A DNA stretch of 21,109 bases from CAZFZT01 sp964523675 (GCA_964523675.1 CAZFZT010000063.1:1-21109); one strand, 5' to 3'; positions 7,867-16,356 are shown, counted from the stretch's first letter. Notes: a model not told the origin generated them from the letters alone. Numbers and translations are program-made.

Positions 7867-8825
7867 GCAAGGATGACCAGTTCGACACATGGAAGCACGA
7901 GCACGGCGCTGCTGAACTTTCTTCAAACGATCAACGAGTCTTTGATGCGTTGGTTGAGAACGGCTTCGACCTCAATGCGCTTGGCGGCACCGCAGGTGAA
8001 CAGGCGCGCGCAAAGAAGATCAATAGTCTGCTCGAACTGATGCACGATTATCCGGTTGATGACGCGGATGAGACGCTCATCCACGCAACGCTTGCGCGGA
8101 TCGATCGCTATGAAGCCGCTCAGCAGGACCGGCTGAACTTCGCGAATCAGGAAGCAGTCGAAATGGAGCGACGTCGTGGATTCAGCATGTCTGGCCTGCG
8201 CAAGGCGGACCTGATTGCTGCAGCGGCTGCGATCCTGTTGGTCGCGTCGGTTGTTCTTCCCATCATGCAGTCGATGCGGCAGCAGTCACTTGATGCCGCC
8301 TGCCGAAACAACCTTCGCAACATGGCGGTCGCGTTCAGTCTGTACGCGGAAGACAACGAAGGCGCGGTCCCCATTGCACGGGCGGGCATCGGCGGCACGT
8401 GGGACAGGGTTTCTAACGCGGTCAACCTCAAACCGCTGCTCACCGGACAGTATTGTGATCATCGTCACTGTCGGTGCCCGGGAAATCACGACAATCTCGA
8501 AATGGGCTACTCCTACCAGTGGCAGCGATCTGAGAAGCCGATGCGGTGGGATCCGCGCTGGCTGATGGTGATCATGGGCGATCGCAACCCGGTGATGGAT
8601 GCGGCGCGGACCGGTCGGTTCATCGACGCCATGACAATGTCTCCGGATCACAGCGGCCGGGGCCAGAACATTCTCGCAACTGACGGTGCGACGTTGTGGC
8701 TCGGCGATAAGGAGATCGGCCCGATCGTGGGACAGTTCGACAATATCTGGCTGCCGCATGGAACGCGCCAGTTGATGCCGGGCGCGCAGCCACGCGATTT
8801 CCGTGACGTATTTCTCGCGCATTGA
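7863..8825 (+). CDS. Membrane protein: candidate anti-sigma N-terminus joined to a pseudopilin-like C-terminal half
   Basis: The product is 320 aa. Residues 1-110 are acidic and helical (SSNDQRVFDALVENGFDLNA, ARAKKINSLLELM, DETLIHATLARID). One membrane helix lies at about 115-137. Directly after it the sequence reads CRNNLRNMAVAFSLYAEDNEGAVP (about 147-170, key residues C147, N150, L151, Y161, N165, G167, P170). This matches the post-helix segment of planctomycete pseudopilins of the H-X9-DG type. The later HSGRGQNILATDG (263-275) is that motif with one extra residue (H-X10-DG). No prepilin peptidase site precedes the helix, so the protein should stay anchored with the pseudopilin-like part outside. 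A C/H-rich patch (CDHRHCRCPGNH, 198-209) may bind metal. The ATG overlaps the sigma stop codon and has a GGGAG SD. The anti-sigma role is inferred from context, and no zinc-binding HxxxCxxC is present. Confidence 0.8.
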   Translation: MSKDDQFDTWKHEHGAAELSSNDQRVFDALVENGFDLNALGGTAGEQARAKKINSLLELMHDYPVDDADETLIHATLARIDRYEAAQQDRLNFANQEAVEMERRRGFSMSGLRKADLIAAAAAILLVASVVLPIMQSMRQQSLDAACRNNLRNMAVAFSLYAEDNEGAVPIARAGIGGTWDRVSNAVNLKPLLTGQYCDHRHCRCPGNHDNLEMGYSYQWQRSEKPMRWDPRWLMVIMGDRNPVMDAARTGRFIDAMTMSPDHSGRGQNILATDGATLWLGDKEIGPIVGQFDNIWLPHGTRQLMPGAQPRDFRDVFLAH

Positions 8826-8906
8826 CAATCCAGCGAAGCCGATTCGGCGCGATGTTTGTCGCAGGTCAGCATCAACGTACATCGTCCTCGAAACGGTCAT
8901 CATGCA

Positions 8907-8912
8907 TAGAAT
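8907..8912 (+). promoter_or_regulatory. Candidate -10 box of rnpB
   Basis: TAGAAT ends 5 nt before the first base of the P1 helix of RNase P RNA (8918), which is where transcription should begin. No good -35 is visible 16-18 nt upstream. Confidence 0.4.
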
Positions 8913-8917
8913 TGCTC

Positions 8918-9364
<447 letters not shown>

Positions 9365-9381
9365 ACGTGCAACCACTTGAT

Positions 9382-9417
9382 GAAGCCCAGGAACGAGAGT
9401 TTCTGGGCTTCGCCTTT
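9382..9417 (+). terminator. Hairpin terminator of rnpB
   Basis: A 13-bp stem with one G-T wobble (9382-9394 with 9399-9411) is capped by a GAGA tetraloop of the GNRA type. It starts 18 nt after the end of P1. Only three T residues follow (GCCTTT), so termination may be imperfect, but position and stem strength support the call. Confidence 0.75.
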
Positions 9418-9431
9418 GCGCTCGCCGCAGG

Positions 9432-9437
9432 TATATT
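9432..9437 (+). promoter_or_regulatory. Candidate -10 box placed for a leaderless transcript
   Basis: TATATT lies 6 nt before the ATG at 9444, so a transcript started from it would begin at or next to the start codon. A weak -35 (TTCGCC, 9409-9414) sits 17 nt upstream at the foot of the rnpB terminator. No SD precedes the ATG, which agrees with leaderless translation. Confidence 0.35.
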
Positions 9438-9443
9438 GCAGGC

Positions 9444-10247
9444 ATGAGGTTGGCGGTAGAATCTGAACCTCTCCTGTACCGACGGACGCGCGCTGGACGA
9501 GCGGTACTCTTTTACATGGCCTGTGCGAGAGCGCTCGGCGTGTTGTTGGTCATAGTTTGCGTTGTTTGGTTGTATGTATCTGGCGGGCAAGTCGGGCCAA
9601 TGCCGAGGTGGTTCCTCCTCTTGTCGCTCCTCATTGCGGCCACCGTGTTTTTGCCAGCCACATGGACAGTTTCAAACCTTCTTGCACCAACACAACTGCA
9701 CTTACAGCAGGACCACATGCGAGTTGGTGGGGCACTCGTCAAGCGCACAACTCGATACGATGCAGTCCATCTTCTGCAATTGGAGGAGTTGGGCACTATC
9801 TTTACGCGCTCCCTGAGGATCATTGTTCGACCACGTGGGCAGCGACCACACAAGATCGTTTTGCGAAAGAGAGAGGCAGTTGAATGCTTTCAGGTGCTGT
9901 GCAGACTCTGTCCGCAAGCATTCGCTGTTGAGTACGACGATTACGTGCATGGCCCACAGTGTGCAGACTCCGACTTCGAACGCGCCCATCGGCTGACGCA
10001 TCGCGTCATCGTCCGTAGTATCTGGCTTAGTGCGCTCGGAACACTGTTTCTACTGCTGTGTTCAGCATGTGTGGTCTATGAAGGGATTCGGAGCGGTCGA
10101 ATCGTTCAGCAACCGATTGTCGGCACCATCGTGATTAGTGTCATGATGTTGGCTGCATGTGGGTTCGTTTGGGATGCTTGGGGAAAGTGGCGGCTTCTAC
10201 GCACGAATCGATCCGAACATCATTTGAGCGATCCTCATGGCGATTGA
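9444..10247 (+). CDS. Four-helix membrane protein of unknown function
   Basis: I do not recognise this 267-aa protein. It has two membrane helices near the N-terminus (about 21-46 and 55-77) and two near the C-terminus (about 193-213 and 225-247). Between them is a soluble domain of about 115 residues with alternating strands (TQLHLQQDHMRVGG, TRYDAVHLLQLEEL, SLRIIVRPRG, HKIVLRKREAVECFQVL). A helix pair followed by such a beta-rich segment ending in a helix recalls bacterial PH-like (bPH) membrane proteins, but this is only a resemblance. Base use looks less GC-rich than the flanking genes, with many TTG, CAT and TAT codons, which could mean later acquisition or weak expression. It stands alone between the rnpB terminator and the mrp operon. 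Confidence 0.75.
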   Translation: MRLAVESEPLLYRRTRAGRAVLFYMACARALGVLLVIVCVVWLYVSGGQVGPMPRWFLLLSLLIAATVFLPATWTVSNLLAPTQLHLQQDHMRVGGALVKRTTRYDAVHLLQLEELGTIFTRSLRIIVRPRGQRPHKIVLRKREAVECFQVLCRLCPQAFAVEYDDYVHGPQCADSDFERAHRLTHRVIVRSIWLSALGTLFLLLCSACVVYEGIRSGRIVQQPIVGTIVISVMMLAACGFVWDAWGKWRLLRTNRSEHHLSDPHGD

Positions 10248-10255
10248 TCAGGATG

Positions 10256-10271
10256 CCCTCGTTCACGAGGG
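10256..10271 (+). other. Hairpin between the unknown membrane gene and mrpA
   Basis: CCCTCG and CGAGGG form a 6-bp GC-rich stem with loop TTCA, 8 nt past the stop codon. The following TGCTTGG is not a T-run, so this is at best a weak terminator. No clear promoter for the mrp operon was found in 10272-10350. Confidence 0.35.
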
Positions 10272-10350
10272 TGCTTGGTGCTCAATTGCTGCTACCATGC
10301 ATCGCTCTGGCTGATCAACGAGATGGACACTGTGGTGACTCCTCCGACCG

Positions 10351-12753
10351 ATGCTCCTTTGCGTACTGGCTGCACTTGCGCTGGCGATCGCGGCACCCTG
10401 GCTTGACCGGGTGGCCAGCCGGGCTTCAGGCGCGCTTCTCGCCGTTGCGCCGCTGGCGATCTTCATCTACTTCGCATCGCACATCGGCGCGATCAGCGCA
10501 GGTGAAACCGTGCGGCAGGCGATCGCGTGGGTGCCGCAGATCGGCATGGGCGTGGAGCTCTCGTTTTATCTTGACGGTTTGAGTCTGCTCTTTGCGCTGC
10601 TCATCAGCGGCATCGGCGCGCTGATCGTCTTTTATGCCGGCACGTATCTCGATGGCCACCCGTTTCGCGGGCGGTTCTTCGCCTGCCTGCTTGCGTTTCA
10701 GGCGTCGATGCTCGGCCTGGTGCTGGCCGACAACGTGATCGCGCTGTTCGTCTTCTGGGAGTTGACGAGCATCACATCCTACTTCCTGATCGGCTTCGAT
10801 CATCACCGGGCCATTGCGCGCAAGAACGCGCTTCAGGCGCTGCTGGTCACCGGCGGTGGGGGGCTGGCGCTGATGGCGGGGCTCATCATGTTTGCCCTCG
10901 CGGGCGGCAGCATGGAGATTTCAGAAGTCCTCTCCAATGGCGATGTCATTCGCAATCATGCGTGGTACCAGCCGATCCTGCTGCTCGTACTGCTCGGCGC
11001 TTTCACGAAATCGGCGCAGTGGCCATTTCATTTCTGGCTTCCCAACGCTATGGAAGCGCCGACGCCGGTGAGTGCGTATCTGCATTCGTCCACGATGGTG
11101 AAGGCCGGCGTGTATCTGCTCGCGCGCCTCAGTCCCGGCCTTGGCGGGACCGGCTGGTGGATGGCGCTGCTGACGATCTTCGGCGGCGTGACGATGGTGC
11201 TCGGGGCGTACCTCGCGTTCCGTCAGACCTATCTGAAGCGCATTCTTGCGTACTCCACAGTCAGCGCGCTGGGCATTCTTGTGTTTCTGCTCGGTATCGG
11301 CGGAGCCGGCGCAACAGGGCCGGAGGCGGTTGAGTCGGACCTGGCGCTGTACGCAGCCAAGGCGTTTGCTGTGTTTCTGCTGGCGCATGCGCTGTACAAG
11401 GCGACGTTGTTCCTGGTGGCCGGCTCGATCACGCATGAGACGGGCGTTGCGGATGTGACGCAGCTCGGCGGGCTTCGCCGCGTGATGCCGATCACCTGCA
11501 TGGCCGGCATTCTTGCGGCAGCATCCATGGCCGGCTTCCCGCCGTTCTTCGGCTTCATCAGTAAGGAACTGCTGCTTGAAGCGACGCTCGAAGAGCCGAC
11601 ATGGGGAACGCTCCTGACGGCGGCAGCGATGCTCTCGGGAATTCTGTTTGTTGTTGTTTCATGCCTGGTTGCAATTCGGCCGTTCTTCGGCAAACGCAAG
11701 GAATCGCCGCAGCAGCCGCACGAAGCGCCGCTTGCGATGTGGCTCGGACCAATGCTGCTCGCCTCAGCCGGTCTGCTCTTCGGACTTCTTCCCGGCTTAA
11801 TCGGCGAGCCGCTCATGTCGCCGTTGGTCAGTGCGGTAATGGGCGCGGACAAACTGGTGCCGGTGATGCTCATCAATTGGGCAGACTTGCATCTGAACAT
11901 CGCGCTCATGCTCGGTCTGGTTGTTCTCGGCGCGGGCGTTGCGCTCTTTGCGGCGCATGGCCGGGTGAGCCGCATGGTCGAGCCGTTCGATGCGCTCAAC
12001 AAGATCGGTCCGGAGTCGTGGTACGAGCGTGGACTCAGCGCGATGCTGCGCTTTGCGGCAGTGCAAACGCGCGTGATCCAAAGCGGGTCGCTGCGCACGT
12101 ACCTGCTGCTCACGATTGCGACGACCGTGGTGCTCGTCGGGATCGCGGTTGTGCGCATGGGGCGGCTGCCGATTCACATCGATCTACCGGCGGCAGATGC
12201 GGCGGGGGCCTGGCTGTACGAGAATCTGGCGGAGCTGCTCGTCTCTCTGCTCATCCTTGTCGGGGCAGTGGGAGCGGTGCGCTCGCAGCATCGACTATCT
12301 GCTGTGGCGTCGTTGGGCGTCGTCGGCTACGGCGTTGCGCTGATTTTCATCCTCAATGGCGCACCCGATCTTGCAATCACACAATTTATCGTCGAGACAT
12401 TGACCGTGATTCTTTTTGTGTTTGTGATCTACCACCTGCCGCGCTTCCCGAAGATTTCCGGCACGTCGCAGCGCGCGCGTGATCTCATTGTCGCAGGATG
12501 TGCTGGCGCGCTGGCAACGACGCTGGTGTTGGTTGCCACGAGCGTACAGCCGCACGAGAAGATTTCAGACTGGCACGCTGATATGGCTTATGAGGTGGGC
12601 AGAGGGCGTAACATTGTGAACGTCATTTTGGTGGACTTTCGTGCCCTCGATACGTTGGGAGAGATCACCGTATTGGCAGCAGCGGCGATCGGCGTGCTGG
12701 CGCTTCTCAAGCTGAAACCACGCAGGGGAGAGGAACCGGAGGTCATTCCATGA
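10351..12753 (+). CDS. mrpA: Mrp Na+/H+ antiporter subunit A
   Basis: This is the largest subunit of the Mrp (Mnh/Sha) cation/proton antiporter, related to NuoL of complex I. The 800 aa is full length for MrpA. The antiporter core carries ALFVFWELTSITSYFLIG (E137), GAFTKSAQWPFHFWLPNAM (K220) and SAYLHSSTMVKAGVYLL (H245, K251), the ionisable residues of the proton path. After the NuoL-like core, the C-terminal part (about 640-790) has the MrpA-specific region with GAPDLAITQFIVETLTVILF and NVILVDFRALDTLGEITVLA, close to the MbhD/MbhE domains. The ATG at 10351 fits the family N-terminus and has no SD. The last four bases overlap mrpB. Confidence 0.95.
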   Translation: MLLCVLAALALAIAAPWLDRVASRASGALLAVAPLAIFIYFASHIGAISAGETVRQAIAWVPQIGMGVELSFYLDGLSLLFALLISGIGALIVFYAGTYLDGHPFRGRFFACLLAFQASMLGLVLADNVIALFVFWELTSITSYFLIGFDHHRAIARKNALQALLVTGGGGLALMAGLIMFALAGGSMEISEVLSNGDVIRNHAWYQPILLLVLLGAFTKSAQWPFHFWLPNAMEAPTPVSAYLHSSTMVKAGVYLLARLSPGLGGTGWWMALLTIFGGVTMVLGAYLAFRQTYLKRILAYSTVSALGILVFLLGIGGAGATGPEAVESDLALYAAKAFAVFLLAHALYKATLFLVAGSITHETGVADVTQLGGLRRVMPITCMAGILAAASMAGFPPFFGFISKELLLEATLEEPTWGTLLTAAAMLSGILFVVVSCLVAIRPFFGKRKESPQQPHEAPLAMWLGPMLLASAGLLFGLLPGLIGEPLMSPLVSAVMGADKLVPVMLINWADLHLNIALMLGLVVLGAGVALFAAHGRVSRMVEPFDALNKIGPESWYERGLSAMLRFAAVQTRVIQSGSLRTYLLLTIATTVVLVGIAVVRMGRLPIHIDLPAADAAGAWLYENLAELLVSLLILVGAVGAVRSQHRLSAVASLGVVGYGVALIFILNGAPDLAITQFIVETLTVILFVFVIYHLPRFPKISGTSQRARDLIVAGCAGALATTLVLVATSVQPHEKISDWHADMAYEVGRGRNIVNVILVDFRALDTLGEITVLAAAAIGVLALLKLKPRRGEEPEVIP

Positions 12754-13154
12754 CATCGGTCATTCTGCGAAGTGCGACGCGATATCTGTTTCCCATCATC
12801 GCGCTCTTCTCAATCTTCCTCCTGCTTCGCGGCCACGACGAGCCGGGCGGCGGATTCATCGGCGGGCTCCTTGCGGCGCTGTGCTTCATTCTTTATGCCA
12901 TTGCCGAAGATGTCGCCGCGGCGCGGCGAATGCTGCGGATCGAGGAGCATCAACTGATCGGAATCGGCCTCTTGCTTGCGCTGGCAGCGGGATTCATCGG
13001 TGTGATTCTCGGCGAACCGTTCTTACATTCATACTGGTGGGAATCCCCTGATGGCAGCATCAAGATTGGTACGCCGCTGTTGTTCGATGTCGGCGTCTAC
13101 CTCCTGGTGGTGGGGGTGACGCTCATGATCGTCTTCTCACTTGCGGAAGAGTGA
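12750..13154 (+). CDS. mrpB: Mrp Na+/H+ antiporter subunit B
   Basis: A 134-aa membrane subunit with the MnhB signature LLRGHDEPGGGFIGGLLAAL (about 25-44), a central helix pair, and the typical ending GTPLLFDVGVYLLVVGVTL. Start by ATGA overlap with mrpA, with a strong GGAGGT SD 7 nt upstream. It is followed by the only uncoupled junction of the operon. Confidence 0.95.
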   Translation: MTSVILRSATRYLFPIIALFSIFLLLRGHDEPGGGFIGGLLAALCFILYAIAEDVAAARRMLRIEEHQLIGIGLLLALAAGFIGVILGEPFLHSYWWESPDGSIKIGTPLLFDVGVYLLVVGVTLMIVFSLAEE

Positions 13155-13155
13155 C

Positions 13156-13177
13156 GGCCGACAATTCTGCGTCGGCC
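13156..13177 (+). other. Stem-loop in the mrpB-mrpC gap
   Basis: GGCCGAC and GTCGGCC form a perfect 7-bp stem with an 8-nt loop, starting 2 nt after the mrpB stop. A run of C rather than T follows, so termination is unlikely. RNA processing or 3'-end protection of a mrpAB message is possible. Confidence 0.5.
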
Positions 13178-13221
13178 CCCCCAAAGCCGAGGACCAACGG
13201 TTTCGTGACATGTGCCGTCGC

Positions 13222-13256
13222 TAACACCTAACACCTAACACCTAACACCTAACACC
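13222..13256 (+). repeat. Five tandem copies of a 7-nt repeat (TAACACC)
   Basis: The heptamer is repeated exactly five times without a mismatch, ending 8 nt before the mrpC start codon. It occupies the place where an SD would be expected. Copy number could vary by slipped-strand mispairing. The unit contains a TAA in-frame or out of frame depending on register. Confidence 0.95.
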
Positions 13257-13264
13257 CGCACTCC

Positions 13265-13612
13265 ATGCATCTCATCCTCGCCATTGTCATCGGAGGCCTG
13301 TACACCGCCGGCTTGTACCTCATCATGCGCCGAAATCTGCTTAAACTGGTGATGGGGCTCGTGATCCTTTCGCAAGCGGCGAACCTGCTGATCTTCACTT
13401 CGGGCGGACTTCACACGGTGAACGCGCCGATCATCGAGCCGGGCGCCCATTTTCCGGGCGAGCAGATCGGCGACCCCCTGCCGCAGGCGCTGATCCTGAC
13501 AGCCATCGTCATTGGATTCGGCGTGATCGCGTTCACGCTCGCATTGTTTCATGTTGCGCACAAGCGGCTGCAAACTGATGACCTGGACCAGATGAAGGCG
13601 ACTGACCTATGA
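13265..13612 (+). CDS. mrpC: Mrp Na+/H+ antiporter subunit C
   Basis: A 115-aa NuoK-like subunit with three helices: MHLILAIVIGGLYTAGLYLI, LLKLVMGLVILSQAANLLIF, and DPLPQALILTAIVIGFGVIA, whose LPQALILTAIVIG is the MnhC hallmark. A loop before helix 3 (GAHFPGEQIGD) is typical. Translation starts at the ATG at 13265. Unlike its neighbours it has no SD and no overlap with mrpB, because the tandem heptamer array fills the upstream space. Confidence 0.95.
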   Translation: MHLILAIVIGGLYTAGLYLIMRRNLLKLVMGLVILSQAANLLIFTSGGLHTVNAPIIEPGAHFPGEQIGDPLPQALILTAIVIGFGVIAFTLALFHVAHKRLQTDDLDQMKATDL

Positions 13613-15216
13613 ACGGTTTGCTCGTCATGCCTGTTGCCCTCCCATTGCTTGTCGCGTGCATGGCGACGTTGCTGTGGCGCAGCCGGCGTGCTCAGCGCGC
13701 GGTGAGTGTTGCTGGTGCTTGTGGTCTGGTCATCGCTGCAATCGCATTGCTCGTCTACGTACAGCGAAATGGTGTCATTGCAGTGCAGATGGGCGGCTAC
13801 CAGGCGCCATTCGGCATCACCGTTGTCGCAGACCTCTTTGCCGCCATCATGGTGCTGCTGGCCGCTATGAAGGGCCTTGCGGTCGTGTTGTATTCGCTGA
13901 CCGACATCGATCACGCGCGGGAGACGTACGGTTACCACCCGCTGCTGCATGTACTGCTCATGGGCATCTGCGGAGCGTTCCTGACGGGCGACATCTTTAA
14001 CTTGTATGTCTTCTTTGAGATCATGCTGATGTCGTCATTCGTTCTCTTGTCCCTGGGCGGTCAAAGAGGACAGCTTGAAGGCGCCATCAAGTACGTTACG
14101 CTCAACCTGATTTCATCGGCATTCTTTCTCGCGGGTGTGGGCATCCTGTACGGCGTGACCGGCACGTTGAATATGGCGGACCTTGCGGTGCGCATCGCTG
14201 AAATCTCAGAAGACAGACGATTGCTGATGACGGCGCTGGCGATGATGTTCCTTGTGGCCTTCGGCATCAAGGCGGCGATCTTTCCACTCTTCTTCTGGCT
14301 ACCCGCGTCATATCACACGCCGCCGGCGGCCATCTCGGCGATCTTCGCCGGTTTGTTGACGAAGGTTGGCGTATACGCGCTCATTCGTGTCTTCACCCTC
14401 ATCTTCGTCCACGATACAGCGTTCACGCACACCGCAATCCTCGTTCTTGCGGCCTTCACGATGGTGGTGGGCGTTCTGGGTGCGGCGATCCAGCAGGAGT
14501 TCCGCAGGATTTTGTCCTTCCATATCATCAGCCAGATTGGTTACATGATTCTTGGCCTGGGCATGGCGATGTTTGCGATTGGTGTGACGCCCGGTGAGGC
14601 AAACTATGAAGTGGGGCGGCTCGCCATGGCCGGTGCGGTGTTCTACATACTGCACCATATCGTCGTGAAGACAAACCTGTTCCTCGTCAGTGGTGTTGTG
14701 GAGCGCTTGCAGGGGACCGGCCGCCTTGAAAAGCTCGGGGGCTTTTATCGTACGTGGCCTGCGCTCTCGGTCTTGTTCCTTGTGCCAGCAATGTCACTTG
14801 CAGGCGTTCCACCGCTGTCCGGATTCTGGGCGAAGTTCATCCTTGTCAAGGCCGCGCTTCAGGTTGGAGATGTGCTTGGCTGGGTCATGGCGGCGGTGGC
14901 GCTTATGGTCGGATTGTTGACGCTCTATTCCATGACAAAAATATGGGCTGCGGTGTTCTGGAGCGATGCGCCTGAAGGAAGCCCAATGGCGGTAGAGAAT
15001 GACGCCTATCGTGAGCGGCAAGTCGGCATCGGCGCCATGATCGCACCCATTGCGGGTCTTGCGATGGTGACAGTGGCAATCGGACTTTTCGCCGGGCCGA
15101 TCTTCGGCCTGGCGATGGAGGCGGCAGATCAACTGCTTCGGCCGGAGATATACATTGAAGCGGTCGGACCCGCTGCGCCCCAACCGCTCGAGCAACTCGA
15201 CGAGGTGAGACCATGA
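13609..15216 (+). CDS. mrpD: Mrp Na+/H+ antiporter subunit D
   Basis: A 535-aa subunit related to NuoM/NuoN, the second large proton-translocating subunit beside MrpA. The conserved path residues are in place: E137 in NLYVFFEIMLMSS, K221 in FGIKAAIFPLFFWLP and K252 in FAGLLTKVGVYALIR. HIVVKTNLFLVSGV and GVPPLSGFWAKF follow in the second half. Overlaps mrpC by ATGA, with GAAGG as a plausible SD. Confidence 0.95.
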   Translation: MNGLLVMPVALPLLVACMATLLWRSRRAQRAVSVAGACGLVIAAIALLVYVQRNGVIAVQMGGYQAPFGITVVADLFAAIMVLLAAMKGLAVVLYSLTDIDHARETYGYHPLLHVLLMGICGAFLTGDIFNLYVFFEIMLMSSFVLLSLGGQRGQLEGAIKYVTLNLISSAFFLAGVGILYGVTGTLNMADLAVRIAEISEDRRLLMTALAMMFLVAFGIKAAIFPLFFWLPASYHTPPAAISAIFAGLLTKVGVYALIRVFTLIFVHDTAFTHTAILVLAAFTMVVGVLGAAIQQEFRRILSFHIISQIGYMILGLGMAMFAIGVTPGEANYEVGRLAMAGAVFYILHHIVVKTNLFLVSGVVERLQGTGRLEKLGGFYRTWPALSVLFLVPAMSLAGVPPLSGFWAKFILVKAALQVGDVLGWVMAAVALMVGLLTLYSMTKIWAAVFWSDAPEGSPMAVENDAYRERQVGIGAMIAPIAGLAMVTVAIGLFAGPIFGLAMEAADQLLRPEIYIEAVGPAAPQPLEQLDEVRP

Positions 15217-15689
15217 GAATGTTCATCGCAAACGTGGCGCTCGCGCTGGTATGGGCGCTGATGACCGAGGGTTTCACGTTTCAGCAATTGTCGGTTGGAT
15301 TTGGGTTTGGATACCTCCTGTTATGGTTCCTTCGACCTTTGCTTGGAGGTTCAAGTTACTTCGACAAGGTGCGGCAGATCATCTACTTTGCCGGTTTCTT
15401 CATCAAGGAATTGATCAGGGCAAATCTGCGCGTGGCGTGGCATGTCATCACGCCATCAAGCTTCTTCAAACCTGGCATTGTTGCCATGCCGCTTGAGGAG
15501 CAGTCGGATATCGAGGCGACGCTGCTTGCCAACATGATTACGCTTACGCCGGGCAGCTTTTCGGTGGATATCTCGAATGATCGAAAGGTGCTTTACGTTC
15601 ATGTGATGGATGTCGATGATGCCGACCGTGTGCGCCGCGAGCTGAAGGAGCAGTACGAGAGGCCGCTGCTGGAGGTGCTCAGGGCATGA
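15213..15689 (+). CDS. mrpE: Mrp Na+/H+ antiporter subunit E
   Basis: A 158-aa MnhE subunit with two N-terminal helices and a cytoplasmic C-terminal domain. Characteristic segments are FIKELIRANLRVAWHVITP, EATLLANMITLTPGSFSVDI and LYVHVMDVDD. Overlaps mrpD by ATGA with a GAGGTGA SD. Confidence 0.95.
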   Translation: MRMFIANVALALVWALMTEGFTFQQLSVGFGFGYLLLWFLRPLLGGSSYFDKVRQIIYFAGFFIKELIRANLRVAWHVITPSSFFKPGIVAMPLEEQSDIEATLLANMITLTPGSFSVDISNDRKVLYVHVMDVDDADRVRRELKEQYERPLLEVLRA

Positions 15690-15976
15690 ACGCGACATTT
15701 GCCTTTGAGATTGTGCCGGTTGTCTCGCTTCTGACGGTGAACATCTTCGCCGCGGCCATGGCGCTGGCGATGGCGCGCCTGCTCAAGGGGCCCGACCTGC
15801 CCGACCGCGTTGTCGCACTCGATTTGATCTCGGTGTTGGCGGTAGGCATCATCGCTGTCTGGTCGATTTATACACAACAGCCGATGCTGCTTCGGGCAGG
15901 CGTGGTGGTTGCCCTCATTGTGTTTGTGGGGACCGTGGCGTTTGCGCTGTACGTTGAGAAGAGAGCCAGGCCATGA
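15686..15976 (+). CDS. mrpF: Mrp Na+/H+ antiporter subunit F
   Basis: A 96-aa three-helix subunit with the family motif LLKGPDLPDRVVALDLISVL (about 32-51), containing the conserved Asp residues of the MnhF/MrpF channel-like fold. Overlaps mrpE by ATGA. GGAGGTG upstream is a strong SD. Confidence 0.95.
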   Translation: MNATFAFEIVPVVSLLTVNIFAAAMALAMARLLKGPDLPDRVVALDLISVLAVGIIAVWSIYTQQPMLLRAGVVVALIVFVGTVAFALYVEKRARP

Positions 15977-16356
15977 CATTCAACGACATCCTCACGAGTT
16001 TCTTCATGCTTGCAGGGGCGACGTTCAGTTTTATCGCAGCGCTTGGCATTTATCGCATGCCGGACCTCTTCACGAGGATGCATGCCGCATCGAAAACCGG
16101 GACACTCGGTGTCGGGTGCACGATCATTGCGGTGGCGGTTCACTTTGTAGATACCGGCATTACGGTGCGGGCGACGCTCATCCTGCTCTTCCTCTTTCTT
16201 ACCGCGCCCATTGCCGCGCATCTCATCGCACGTGCCGGCTATATCAGCGGCGCGAAGCTGTGGAACGGCTCAGTCATTGATGAAATGAGTGGGCGATATG
16301 ACCACCGCACCCATGAGCTGGCGAGCGGAGAGCAGGAGACCAATGAGCAGAAGTAG
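15973..16356 (+). CDS. mrpG: Mrp Na+/H+ antiporter subunit G
   Basis: A 127-aa three-helix subunit with the MnhG pattern GIYRMPDLFTRMHAASKTGT (about 26-45), then LILLFLFLTAPIAAHLIARA. The hydrophilic tail (HRTHELASGEQETNEQK) is unremarkable. Overlaps mrpF by ATGA and ends the operon. It converges on mnmA with only 14 nt between stop codons and no recognisable terminator. Confidence 0.95.
   Translation: MTFNDILTSFFMLAGATFSFIAALGIYRMPDLFTRMHAASKTGTLGVGCTIIAVAVHFVDTGITVRATLILLFLFLTAPIAAHLIARAGYISGAKLWNGSVIDEMSGRYDHRTHELASGEQETNEQK

Noticed and set aside
10256..10350. Promoter for the mrp operon
   Set aside because: No -35/-10 pair with acceptable spacing could be found by eye. Only a hairpin is reported here.
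11229..12158. Minus-strand frame of 309 codons
   Set aside because: Antisense to mrpA, with low-complexity Ser/Arg/Thr composition and no motifs.
13222..13256. Possible CRISPR-like array
   Set aside because: Units are 7 nt and directly adjacent with no spacers, so this is a simple tandem repeat.
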